DNA of 15,432 nt, taken from contig JAFWCP010000064.1 in NCBI GenBank assembly GCA_017536845.1, forward strand, positions 1 through 15,432, written 5' to 3'. The notes beneath the pieces were generated by a model. It was not told where the DNA came from and searched no databases. It was given only the letters and a program-made list of their open reading frames with translations. Position numbers and translations under genes: made by a program. Positions within the stretch are counted from its first letter, which is position 1, and each line of letters starts with the position of its first letter. This stretch comes from Solobacterium sp. (GTDB taxonomy: Bacteria; Bacillota_I; Bacilli_A; Erysipelotrichales; Erysipelotrichaceae). This document shows, one piece after another, positions 7,684 through 15,252 of this stretch.

Positions 7684-8328
7684 CTAGAGATAGAAGATTC
7701 TCTGTACGTATTCATACTTGCCTAAGACAAGCATTGTCTGTCCTTCTTCCAGAAGGGTGTCATTGGTGATATTCATATTCATGCGGCCGTTTCGTACGCC
7801 GAGGATGTTCAGGCTGTATTTCCGTCTGACATCCAGCTCGCCGACTTTCTTGCCGCTCCATTTCGGCGGGACGCTGACTTCGAAGATTGAATAACCGTCG
7901 GAGAGTTCAATGTAGTTGGAAATGTTGTCGGAACTGTAGCGTATTGCGGTCCAGCTGCCTAACTGCCGTTCCGGATAGACAACTGCTTCCGCCCCGTTGC
8001 GCAGCAGGAATTTTTCCTGGGACCCGTTGGTGGCTCTTGCGATGATGTGCTTTGCGCCTAATTCATCAAGCAGGAAGACAGTTTCCAGGGAAGCCAGGAA
8101 GTCGTCGCCGATGGCAACGATGCACAGGTCGAAGTCGCTGACGCCGATGGATTCCATGAATTCCTGGTCGGTACTGTCGCCGATGCGGGCGTCATCGACC
8201 AGGGAAAGTATTTTATTCAGCCTGTCTTCTTCCTTGTCAACTGCCAGGATCTGGTGGCCGAGTTCGTGAAGTTTGCGGATGGTATAGCGGCCGAATCGTC
8301 CGGCCCCGATGACAAATACATTTTTCAT
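7684..8328 (-). CDS. ktrA: KtrA/TrkA-type RCK gating protein of a K+ uptake system
   Basis: A 214-residue cytosolic regulator that forms a ring on the membrane subunit and gates K+ uptake in response to nucleotides. The RCK_N Rossmann fold opens MKNVFVIGAGRFGRY, with GxGxxG at residues 8-13 and the acidic end of strand 2 in LAVDKEED. IGDSTDQEFM and VAIGDDFLASLETVF follow. The TrkA_C domain covers roughly residues 135-214, with FEVSVPPKWSGKKVGEL and ILGVRNG; TrkA_C domains of KtrA proteins can bind c-di-AMP. The frame is open to 8532, but ATG 8328, 7 nt after AGGAGA, is exactly where the Rossmann fold starts. The single RCK unit and about 215-residue length match KtrA/KtrC rather than the double-length E. 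coli TrkA. It begins 11 bp after ktrB. Confidence 0.92.
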   Translation of the reverse strand: MKNVFVIGAGRFGRYTIRKLHELGHQILAVDKEEDRLNKILSLVDDARIGDSTDQEFMESIGVSDFDLCIVAIGDDFLASLETVFLLDELGAKHIIARATNGSQEKFLLRNGAEAVVYPERQLGSWTAIRYSSDNISNYIELSDGYSIFEVSVPPKWSGKKVGELDVRRKYSLNILGVRNGRMNMNITNDTLLEEGQTMLVLGKYEYVQRIFYL

Positions 8329-8339
8329 AAAGGTTTCTC

Positions 8340-9680
8340 CTAACCAATGGTGATTTTTTCGCTTAAGCAGCGACTGCTGATGCGGGCCGGCGCTGCAATC
8401 AGGCCATAGGCAAGGGTCAGACCGCCTACGCGCCCGAAGAACATGAAAGACGTTAACATGAGCCTGGACCATCCCGAAAGATAGGGAGTGATGCCGGTTG
8501 TCAGGCCGACCGTCCCAAGGGCGGATGCACATTCGAACATGCCGGCGGCCAGAGGAATCTGTTCGCCCATGCAGAGGATGAAGGTCCCCAGAAGCAGCAG
8601 GGCAAGGTAGACAGCTGCCAGGGTCATGGCATGCTGGATGTCATCCCGTTCAATCCTTCGGTTGAAGCAGTTCACGTCCTTTTCCCGTTTCAGGCAGGAA
8701 GATGTTCCGGCCGCAATGGCAAAGAAGGTTGTGACCTTCATGCCGCCGGCGGTGGAGCCGGGGGCTCCGCCGATGATCATCAGGACAATTGTCAATAACA
8801 GCCCGCTCTCACTCATGGAACCATAATCGGCTGTATTGAAGCCGGCTGTGCGGGGGGTCACCGCCTGGAACAGTGACTGCAGGACACGTTGCTGAAGGGG
8901 GAAGTCGTGATACTCAAAGAACAGGAAGATCAGAAACGGGATTCCGATCAGCACCAGGTTGGTGAACAGGATGATCTTTGTCTGCAGCCGTAAGGGCCTG
9001 AAGCGGAAGGGATGTTTCAGAAGGTCCTGCCAGGTAAGGAAACCGATGCCGCCGATGATGATGAGCAGGCAGATGATCAGGTTCACGGCTGTGTTGTCCG
9101 CGTATCCGGTCAGGGAACAGAAGGGTGTTTCCGTGCCCATCAGGTCAAAGCCGGCATTGCAGAAGGCGGAAATGGAATGGAATACGGCATAGCAGATGCC
9201 TTTCAGTATGCCGAAGTCTTTGATGAATATCGGGGCCAGGGCAATGGCGCCGATGCCTTCCACGATGGCGGTGCCGGCCAGGAAGAAACAGGTGAAGCGG
9301 ATGATACCGGCAGTCTGGGGGGCACTGATGGCATCCTGCATTGTCAGTCTTCCCAGCAGGCCGATGCGCCTTCCGGTGATGACCAGGGTGAAGATGATGG
9401 CGGTGATCACGCCGATGCCGCCGATCTGGATTAATATCAGGATGACGATTTTCCCGAACAGTGACCAGTAGGTGGCTGTGTTGTATACGACCAGGCCGGT
9501 CACGCAGGCGGCGGAGGTGGAGGTAAACAGGGCATCGCCGAACGGTGTAGCATGATGGGATGCGGAGGAGATGGGCAGACACAGCAGGATGGCGCCGATC
9601 AGGATGAGAAGGAAAAAGCCCAGGATGATGGTCCGGAAGGAATTCAGATGTTTTCGTAATTTGCCTGCAATCTTTGCCAT
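8340..9680 (-). CDS. ktrB: KtrB/TrkH-type K+ channel subunit
   Basis: This 446-residue membrane protein is the ion-conducting subunit of a Ktr/Trk potassium uptake system. Four pore-loop repeats with selectivity-filter glycines are visible: SAACVTGLVV (about residue 60), SAFCNAGFDL (about 173), VTPRTAGFNT (about 280) and SALGTVGLTTG (about 395). GGAPGSTAGGMK, within the third M2 region that forms the flexible gating loop of KtrB, is also present. Length matches KtrB. AGGAGA precedes the ATG by 7 nt. It is the first gene of the operon and is followed by its RCK partner. Confidence 0.95.
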   Translation of the reverse strand: MAKIAGKLRKHLNSFRTIILGFFLLILIGAILLCLPISSASHHATPFGDALFTSTSAACVTGLVVYNTATYWSLFGKIVILILIQIGGIGVITAIIFTLVITGRRIGLLGRLTMQDAISAPQTAGIIRFTCFFLAGTAIVEGIGAIALAPIFIKDFGILKGICYAVFHSISAFCNAGFDLMGTETPFCSLTGYADNTAVNLIICLLIIIGGIGFLTWQDLLKHPFRFRPLRLQTKIILFTNLVLIGIPFLIFLFFEYHDFPLQQRVLQSLFQAVTPRTAGFNTADYGSMSESGLLLTIVLMIIGGAPGSTAGGMKVTTFFAIAAGTSSCLKREKDVNCFNRRIERDDIQHAMTLAAVYLALLLLGTFILCMGEQIPLAAGMFECASALGTVGLTTGITPYLSGWSRLMLTSFMFFGRVGGLTLAYGLIAAPARISSRCLSEKITIG

Positions 9681-9751
9681 AGTGATTTCTCCTGGTTACA
9701 GTTTATGAGAAGCGGCATTAAATCGGCGTTAAAATACGGAAGCTGAAATAA

Positions 9752-9801
9752 AAATGACATTAAGACGCATCAGGAGAATCCTGGCACAGAGGAAATGACA
9801 T
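9752..9801. repeat. Direct repeat AAATGACAT x2 in the ktrB-bglA divergent region
   Basis: AAATGACAT occurs at 9752-9760 and 9793-9801, 41 bp apart, close to four helical turns. A small CAGGA-GAA-TCCTG hairpin (9771-9783) lies between. The pair sits upstream of ktrB where an activator such as the operon's own KdpE would bind. The repeat is seen directly; its function is inferred. Confidence 0.35.
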
Positions 9802-9848
9802 GTTGACATCAGAAATGCTTCATTCAGATAGGAAGTGATCCAAATGTA

Positions 9849-11366
<1,518 letters not shown>

Positions 11367-11381
11367 AGAATTTTCATCCTG

Positions 11382-11408
11382 AAAGGAGAGTCTGAAGCTC
11401 TCCTTTTT
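11382..11408 (+). terminator. Rho-independent terminator of the GH1 gene
   Basis: Perfect 9-bp stem AAAGGAGAG / CTCTCCTTT (11382-11390, 11398-11406) with a 7-nt loop, running into TTTTTG, 15 nt after the bglA stop. Confidence 0.92.
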
Positions 11409-11422
11409 GTATGCAAATGGGT

Positions 11423-11450
11423 TTGAAACAGATTCATTTCACGATATAAT
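11423..11450 (+). promoter_or_regulatory. Strong sigma-A promoter whose start site falls on the LytTR regulator's ATG
   Basis: -35 TTGAAA (11423-11428), 16-bp spacer, and a consensus -10 TATAAT (11445-11450). The ATG begins at 11457, 7 nt after the -10, which is where transcription normally starts. The intervening bases AACACC hold no ribosome binding site. A leaderless transcript is the simplest reading. Confidence 0.7.
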
Positions 11451-11456
11451 AACACC

Positions 11457-12155
11457 ATGAAGAAAAAACTGCTCAGAGTCTGTGTGATTGATGACGAAAG
11501 AAAATATGCCGATCTGATTGCCAAGGCTGTAAGGAAAATCCTGACGGAGCAGTCAGTACCTCTTGAGGTTTCCGGGTTTACGTCATTTGCGGATGTTGAT
11601 GGGACATATGATATCTATCTTCTCGATATCCGCATGCCGGGGCTGAGCGGGTTTGAAATCTCAGAAAAACTGCGTGCTTCCGCAAAGGCTGTCATTGCTT
11701 TTGTGACCGCGGATCTTTCGCTTGTCTATCAGGCGTTCTCATACAGCCCGTATGGGTTTGTTCGTAAGGATTGTCTTGAAGAAGATCTTAAAAACCTGTT
11801 CAGCAGATATCTGAAAGAATGCCGGAAACAGATTCGATTTCGCTTTCAGTATGAACAAGTCTGTCTTCCTGTAGATCAGGTGATCCTGATCGAAGTGAGG
11901 ATGAATCAGATGACTTTGTATACGCAAAGGAAAACGTATACTTTCCGCAGTTCAATGAAACGGTTTGTGGAAGATAATCAACTGGGTCAGCAGGCTGGTT
12001 ACTATCAGCTGAATCAATCACAGATTGTCAACCTGAACCATGTACAGGAAATCCTGAAAGGAAGTGTAAAGATGGACAACGGCATGCAGGTATACCCGTC
12101 CGGGAAATATAAGGATGCATATTATCAATTACAGGAGGCGTATTATGACACTTGA
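11457..12155 (+). CDS. LytTR-family response regulator (AgrA-like), first gene of the kinase operon
   Basis: This 232-residue regulator has an N-terminal receiver domain with D12-D13-E14, phosphoacceptor Asp57 in YLLDIRMPGLSG, Thr in FVTADLSLVYQAF and Lys in GFVRKDCLEEDL. A C-terminal LytTR domain (about residues 125-228) follows, with YQLNQSQIVNLNHVQEI and a closing VYPSGKYKDAY. LytTR proteins bind imperfect direct repeats and often serve peptide quorum sensing. The start cannot be moved downstream because the receiver fold begins at residue 7. No Shine-Dalgarno precedes it and a promoter ends 6 nt before the ATG. The regulator comes before its kinase, the reverse of the S. aureus agrC-agrA order, and the genes overlap by 11 bp. 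Confidence 0.9.
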   Translation: MKKKLLRVCVIDDERKYADLIAKAVRKILTEQSVPLEVSGFTSFADVDGTYDIYLLDIRMPGLSGFEISEKLRASAKAVIAFVTADLSLVYQAFSYSPYGFVRKDCLEEDLKNLFSRYLKECRKQIRFRFQYEQVCLPVDQVILIEVRMNQMTLYTQRKTYTFRSSMKRFVEDNQLGQQAGYYQLNQSQIVNLNHVQEILKGSVKMDNGMQVYPSGKYKDAYYQLQEAYYDT

Positions 12156-13395
12156 TTTGCTGTTCAATCTTATTGAGTCGTTTCTGTACGGCATGATCTC
12201 CATGCGGATTCTGGAAGGAGGGATTGCCGCACATTACAGAAGAGGAATTTTGCTTTCGCTTGCGATTTTAACGGAAATTACAATCCTGAATATGTATCTT
12301 CCTTATGAAGGTCTGTTTGCTGTAATCTTGATACTGACAATTTACTTGTTTCTTGTCTTGGAAGCGCCATTATACAGGATCAACATTCTGAATTACGCAA
12401 TCTGTTTCAACACTGTTGCCAGCATCGGCATCGAGCTTGCAGTATTGATCTTAAAGCGGTCTGCGGGATTGTCAGTTGAACAGATAGCGGATTCAGATCA
12501 TATGCTACTCACTTTCTTTCTTTCAAGAGTGATCATAGCGCTGGTACTGTGGCTCGTTGCCGGGTATACCGGCAGACATCTGTATGATGCGGGGAAAACC
12601 GGAATGGCGTTTACCATTGCCTTTACTGCCATGTATTTTATAACAATACACTTCGAAGGACTGATTCTTTCCGAATCACCTGAAGCCGAGCTGCTTACAG
12701 TGATCAACCTGGTCATTCTGGTGTTTGTTCTTTTTGTCTATTTTGTCTTTCTGCATTTCAGCCGTACGGTCCAGATCGAAAAAGAAAATGCATTGATTGA
12801 CAGCAATATCAAGTATTATCAGCAGAATATGGAGCAGTTCCGTAAAAGGGAAGAAGAATTAAGAACCATACGTCATGATATGAAAGGCAGTCTTGTTCTG
12901 ATACAGGCGGAAATTGATAATGGCAGACCGGAAGAGGCTTCCTCTTATATTCATGAGAAACTCGGTGAAATCAATCAGGCTGTCCTGCCTGTGCGCAGCG
13001 GCAATCTGCTGGTGGATACGGTATTGTCCAATTTTCTGACCAAGGCGGAAGAGAAAGGGATTCATCCGCTGATCATTGTCACAGTTGGTACGCTTTCACC
13101 GTCACAGGACAGGGATCTTGCATTGATTCTTACAAATCTGACTGACAACATCATTGAAAATACGGACCGGGAAAAGAAGGAAGCAAGGCTGGAACTCACA
13201 AGATCAGAAAACCAGATCTGCATACGTATGTCCAACACCACGGATAATAAAGAAATCCGCTCACGGAAAGCGGATCATGAGAATCATGGTATCGGACTGA
13301 AAAGCGTGCAGCGTATCGTGGAGCAGTACCATGGCACTTCAGATATCTATCTGCAGGATGGGGTCTGTTATCAGGAGTATGTGCTGTTTATCTGA
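12145..13395 (+). CDS. AgrC-like GHKL sensor histidine kinase
   Basis: This 416-residue protein has six or seven hydrophobic helices in its first 205 residues, then a coiled linker, then a GHKL kinase. The phosphoacceptor is His244 in RTIRHDMKGSL. The ATP-binding fold shows the N box as LTNLTDNIIEN and the G box as NHGIGLKSVQRIVEQYHG. This layout fits AgrC/FsrC-type receptors for cyclic peptides. The open frame reaches 12115, but AGGAGG lies 6 nt before ATG 12145, which overlaps the regulator gene by 11 bp. Its likely ligand is the product of the agrBD genes 0.8 kb away. Its 3' end overlaps a converging gene by 8 bp, with no terminator between. Confidence 0.88.
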   Translation: MTLDLLFNLIESFLYGMISMRILEGGIAAHYRRGILLSLAILTEITILNMYLPYEGLFAVILILTIYLFLVLEAPLYRINILNYAICFNTVASIGIELAVLILKRSAGLSVEQIADSDHMLLTFFLSRVIIALVLWLVAGYTGRHLYDAGKTGMAFTIAFTAMYFITIHFEGLILSESPEAELLTVINLVILVFVLFVYFVFLHFSRTVQIEKENALIDSNIKYYQQNMEQFRKREEELRTIRHDMKGSLVLIQAEIDNGRPEEASSYIHEKLGEINQAVLPVRSGNLLVDTVLSNFLTKAEEKGIHPLIIVTVGTLSPSQDRDLALILTNLTDNIIENTDREKKEARLELTRSENQICIRMSNTTDNKEIRSRKADHENHGIGLKSVQRIVEQYHGTSDIYLQDGVCYQEYVLFI

Positions 13396-14077
13396 GCGCA
13401 TCAATACGCGCCTGGCGAAGCTGGTCTTTCCGCCGGCGGGAATAGGGCAGTTTTTCGATTCTGGTTCCGCAGTTCAGATAGACAAAGTTATCGTCAAGCT
13501 TTATAATCCGGTGGATGTTAATAATATGGGTTCTGGAAATCTGCAGGAAGTACTGCTTCGGCAGAAGATCATGAAGCTCGGCAAGAGAGTTATAGGACAG
13601 GGAGACCTGTCTTTCTTTTGTGACAAGGATACAGGTACGGTAGGAGTAATAGATATAGTATATGGAATCTACAGGGAAACCTGATCTCTTTCCTTCCACC
13701 TGCAGCGTTACTCTGGCAGTATATCTGTCAAGCTTTTTAAGCGCTGCGGATAAATTCTTTTTCAGGTCATTTTTGAGTATAAAACCGATGGATTTGTTGT
13801 TAAAAGCACTGTATACCAGTTCGCTGTGAGAAGTCACGTAAAAGACCCTGTTGTCATAGGAAGCCGGCAGTGTTTCCGAGAGCCTGATGCCGTTCTCCTT
13901 GCCGATTTCAATATCCAGAAACAGACCGTCATATGTGCTGGTCTCCAGAGCTTTTCGAAGGGCATCCGGATGTGAGAAATACTCACACGTATGTTGATGA
14001 TCGGGATCTGCTTCATTGAGTGTCTGTCTGAAAACCTGCAGGCTTTCTTTTTCGTCATCCAGATATGCAAGTTTCAT
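13388..14077 (-). CDS. Second LytTR-family response regulator, divergent from agrB
   Basis: This 229-residue regulator has a receiver domain with D7-D8-E9, phosphoacceptor Asp55 in LFLDIEIGKENG, Thr in YVTSHSELVYSAF and Lys in GFILKNDLKKNL. A LytTR domain (about residues 125-225) follows, with FLQISRTHIINIHRII and a basic C-terminus rich in Arg. All phosphorylation residues are present. GGAGGTGAT lies 5 nt before the ATG. No kinase gene is next to it in operon order, so it must share the AgrC-like kinase or use one elsewhere. It is clearly diverged from the regulator at 11457, not a recent duplicate. Its stop overlaps the kinase gene's stop by 8 bp in convergent orientation. Confidence 0.9.
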   Translation of the reverse strand: MKLAYLDDEKESLQVFRQTLNEADPDHQHTCEYFSHPDALRKALETSTYDGLFLDIEIGKENGIRLSETLPASYDNRVFYVTSHSELVYSAFNNKSIGFILKNDLKKNLSAALKKLDRYTARVTLQVEGKRSGFPVDSIYYIYYSYRTCILVTKERQVSLSYNSLAELHDLLPKQYFLQISRTHIINIHRIIKLDDNFVYLNCGTRIEKLPYSRRRKDQLRQARIDALR

Positions 14078-14098
14078 GAGATCACCTCCGTTATCAAC

Positions 14099-14128
14099 AT
14101 TCTAAGGCATTGATTGAACATGATACAA
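14099..14128 (-). promoter_or_regulatory. Predicted promoter of the second LytTR regulator
   Basis: Minus strand: -35 TTGTAT (14128-14123), 18-bp spacer, -10 TAGAAT (14104-14099). The start site would be near 14092, just upstream of the ribosome binding site. The -35 lies inside the phased GTT repeats. Confidence 0.45.
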
Positions 14129-14142
14129 CGTGAATCAACTGA
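14113..14142 (-). repeat. Three 10-bp phased GTT repeats, candidate LytTR operator
   Basis: The minus strand reads TCAGTTGATT, CACGTTGTAT, CATGTTCAAT as three contiguous 10-mers, with GTT recurring at exactly 10-bp steps. The first copy begins TCAGTTGAT, which fits the LytTR half-site consensus as I recall it, [TA][AC][CA]GTTN[AG][TG]. Copies 1 and 3 are 20 bp apart, about two helical turns, close to known LytTR direct-repeat spacing. It lies between the second regulator and agrB. Confidence 0.45.
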
Positions 14143-14191
14143 ATGGTTATTTTTATGAACGAATGCAGGACATGTCACAGAAACAGATTGG

Positions 14192-14785
14192 ATGATCACG
14201 CATTCCGCGACATACAGGAAGCGGATCTTGTATGATCTGTATATGAAGTGGAAAAGAAATCTTGAACTGGCAGCAGAAGAACTGAATATCAATATGGAAT
14301 GTGTATGGTTCGGGCTGAAAACGGAAGGACTGTTTCTGACAGAGAGTGTGGTTTATCTCTTTTTGTTCGCATGGTTTGGATATCTGTTGAATGGATTAGT
14401 CTTTCTGGCAGGATTTTCCTTCCTGCGGGTATACTGCGGCGGATATCATTGTTCCTCTCGATTATCCTGCTTCCTGTCCGGCTTGTGTATTTGTCTTTGC
14501 ATCTGTGTTCTGGATCAATATATTCCCCTTCATATTCTGCAGGTGCTGATGATCGTAAGCATTGTTTATCTGTGTGTTGTATGTCCGGCAGAAAATGACA
14601 GATACAGACTGACAGAAGCAGACAGAATTGTGTTCCGAAAGACAGCTCAGTTGAGAGTGGTGGTTCTGACAGGATTATGTGTGATCTCATCAATAAGGGT
14701 TCCGGCAGCCTATGCGTTGATATGGACAGCAGGACTCTGCTTTCTCCAAGGAAAGAAAGGAGGTGAAGAGAATGACAGTAAGTAA
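14192..14785 (+). CDS. agrB: AgrB-like autoinducer peptide processing protease/exporter
   Basis: This 197-residue membrane cysteine endopeptidase removes the C-terminal tail of the AgrD precursor and helps form the cyclic signal. FLRVYCGGYHCSSRLSCFLSG contains the catalytic pair His86 and Cys93, seven residues apart as in S. aureus AgrB (His77, Cys84). CPAENDRYRLTEADRIVFRK near residue 130 matches the conserved AgrB segment after the middle helices. Four to six hydrophobic helices are visible. The start is uncertain: ATG 14192 has no Shine-Dalgarno, while an in-frame TTG at 14228 has AGGAAG 6 nt upstream and gives an N-terminus of more usual length. The 3' end overlaps agrD by 14 bp. Confidence 0.88.
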   Translation: MITHSATYRKRILYDLYMKWKRNLELAAEELNINMECVWFGLKTEGLFLTESVVYLFLFAWFGYLLNGLVFLAGFSFLRVYCGGYHCSSRLSCFLSGLCICLCICVLDQYIPLHILQVLMIVSIVYLCVVCPAENDRYRLTEADRIVFRKTAQLRVVVLTGLCVISSIRVPAAYALIWTAGLCFLQGKKGGEENDSK

Positions 14786-14927
14786 GCTGATTGTGCTGTT
14801 TGCATACAGGATTTCATACCTTGCCGCAAACAGACCGTCGTTCAAGCTGACATATCAGGAACAACTGCCTGATGCCGTAAAGAAGCTGAAAGAGATAAGG
14901 ATAAATCCCACTCAGTCAGAAAAATGA
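14772..14927 (+). CDS. agrD: AgrD-like autoinducer precursor without cysteine
   Basis: This 51-residue ORF has an excellent site (AAAGGAGGTGA, 5 nt before ATG) located inside the end of agrB, the usual agrB-agrD arrangement. The product has the three AgrD parts. They are an N-terminal amphipathic membrane-binding helix (MTVSKLIVLFAYRISYLAA), a central core (NRPSFKLTY), and a charged C-terminal recognition tail (QEQLPDAVKKLKEIR) resembling the E-x-P-x-x-L tail of staphylococcal AgrD. There is no Cys, so thiolactone formation is impossible. Ser23 is the best ring-forming residue, which would give a lactone of Ser23 to about Thr27 or Tyr28; serine lactones are known for the S. intermedius signal and for enterococcal GBAP. 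Identity rests on position, size and layout. It is too short for routine gene callers and easily missed. Confidence 0.75.
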   Translation: MTVSKLIVLFAYRISYLAANRPSFKLTYQEQLPDAVKKLKEIRINPTQSEK

Positions 14928-15228
14928 ACGTTCAGTCGAAATGCGTTGCAGCAGCGGTGAAACCTGAATAGACTGAAGGTGCAAGGCAGAACAGAGATTC
15001 AGCTATGGCTATATCCGAGATAAGCATACTCCATACATCCTGCGCAGGATGCTCTGCCTGTATAAAAGAAAAAGCCTGCGAATTCAAATGGCCAATGAAC
15101 AATCGCAGTGCTCACCAAACATCGAAAGGGTACCACAGTAAAGGTTCTTTCGGGATGCGGGTACATCCGGAAATGTCCCGGAAATATCCGCAGGAATTCT
15201 CATGATCATTAAATTAAGGAGGGCTAAA
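14928..15228 (+). other. Intergenic region of about 300 bp rich in inverted repeats, possible structured RNA
   Basis: No convincing gene lies between agrD and the secreted-protein start. Visible structure: TTCAGTC/GACTGAA (14931-14937, 14971-14977); a perfect 16-bp palindrome CATCCTGCGCAGGATG (15036-15051); CGAAAG/CTTTCG (15123-15128, 15147-15152); TGCGG/CCGCA (15156-15160, 15188-15192). Inside the last is an 11-bp tandem repeat, CCGGAAATGTC then CCGGAAATATC (15167-15188). TATAAA occurs at 15061 without a good -35. No known riboswitch class was recognised. It could be a long 5' leader, a small RNA, or degraded coding sequence. Confidence 0.4.
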
Positions 15229-15249
15229 ATGAAAAATAATGGATTTTAG
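15229..15249 (+). other. Six-codon ORF MKNNGF ending in TAG, with a strong ribosome binding site
   Basis: TTAAGGAGGG sits 6-7 nt before ATG 15229, the best ribosome binding site in this stretch. Translation gives MKNNGF and then TAG at 15247. After the stop, the same frame continues directly into a signal peptide. It is either a nonsense mutation in the first codons of the secreted protein, a leader peptide coupled to the GTG at 15253, or a readthrough site. Confidence 0.5.
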
Positions 15250-15252
15250 AGA

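Noticed and set aside
9803..9808. Perfect TTGACA upstream of the GH1 gene
   Set aside because: No acceptable -10 lies 16-18 bp downstream; the extended -10 at 9849-9857 is about 40 bp away, too far to pair.
13430..13439. CCGCCGGCGG palindrome near the convergent gene ends
   Set aside because: It lies inside the second regulator's coding sequence and has no adjacent T-run on either strand, so it is not a terminator.
14977..15141. 54-codon open stretch in a second plus frame of the agrD downstream region, rich in Arg and Lys
   Set aside because: No start codon with a ribosome binding site and no recognised family; it competes with another open frame on the same bases. It could be a gene remnant.
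15005..15205. 66-codon Cys-containing plus-strand ORF
   Set aside because: It has no ribosome binding site, an atypical composition, and overlaps several strong inverted repeats. It is not impossible but not supportable.
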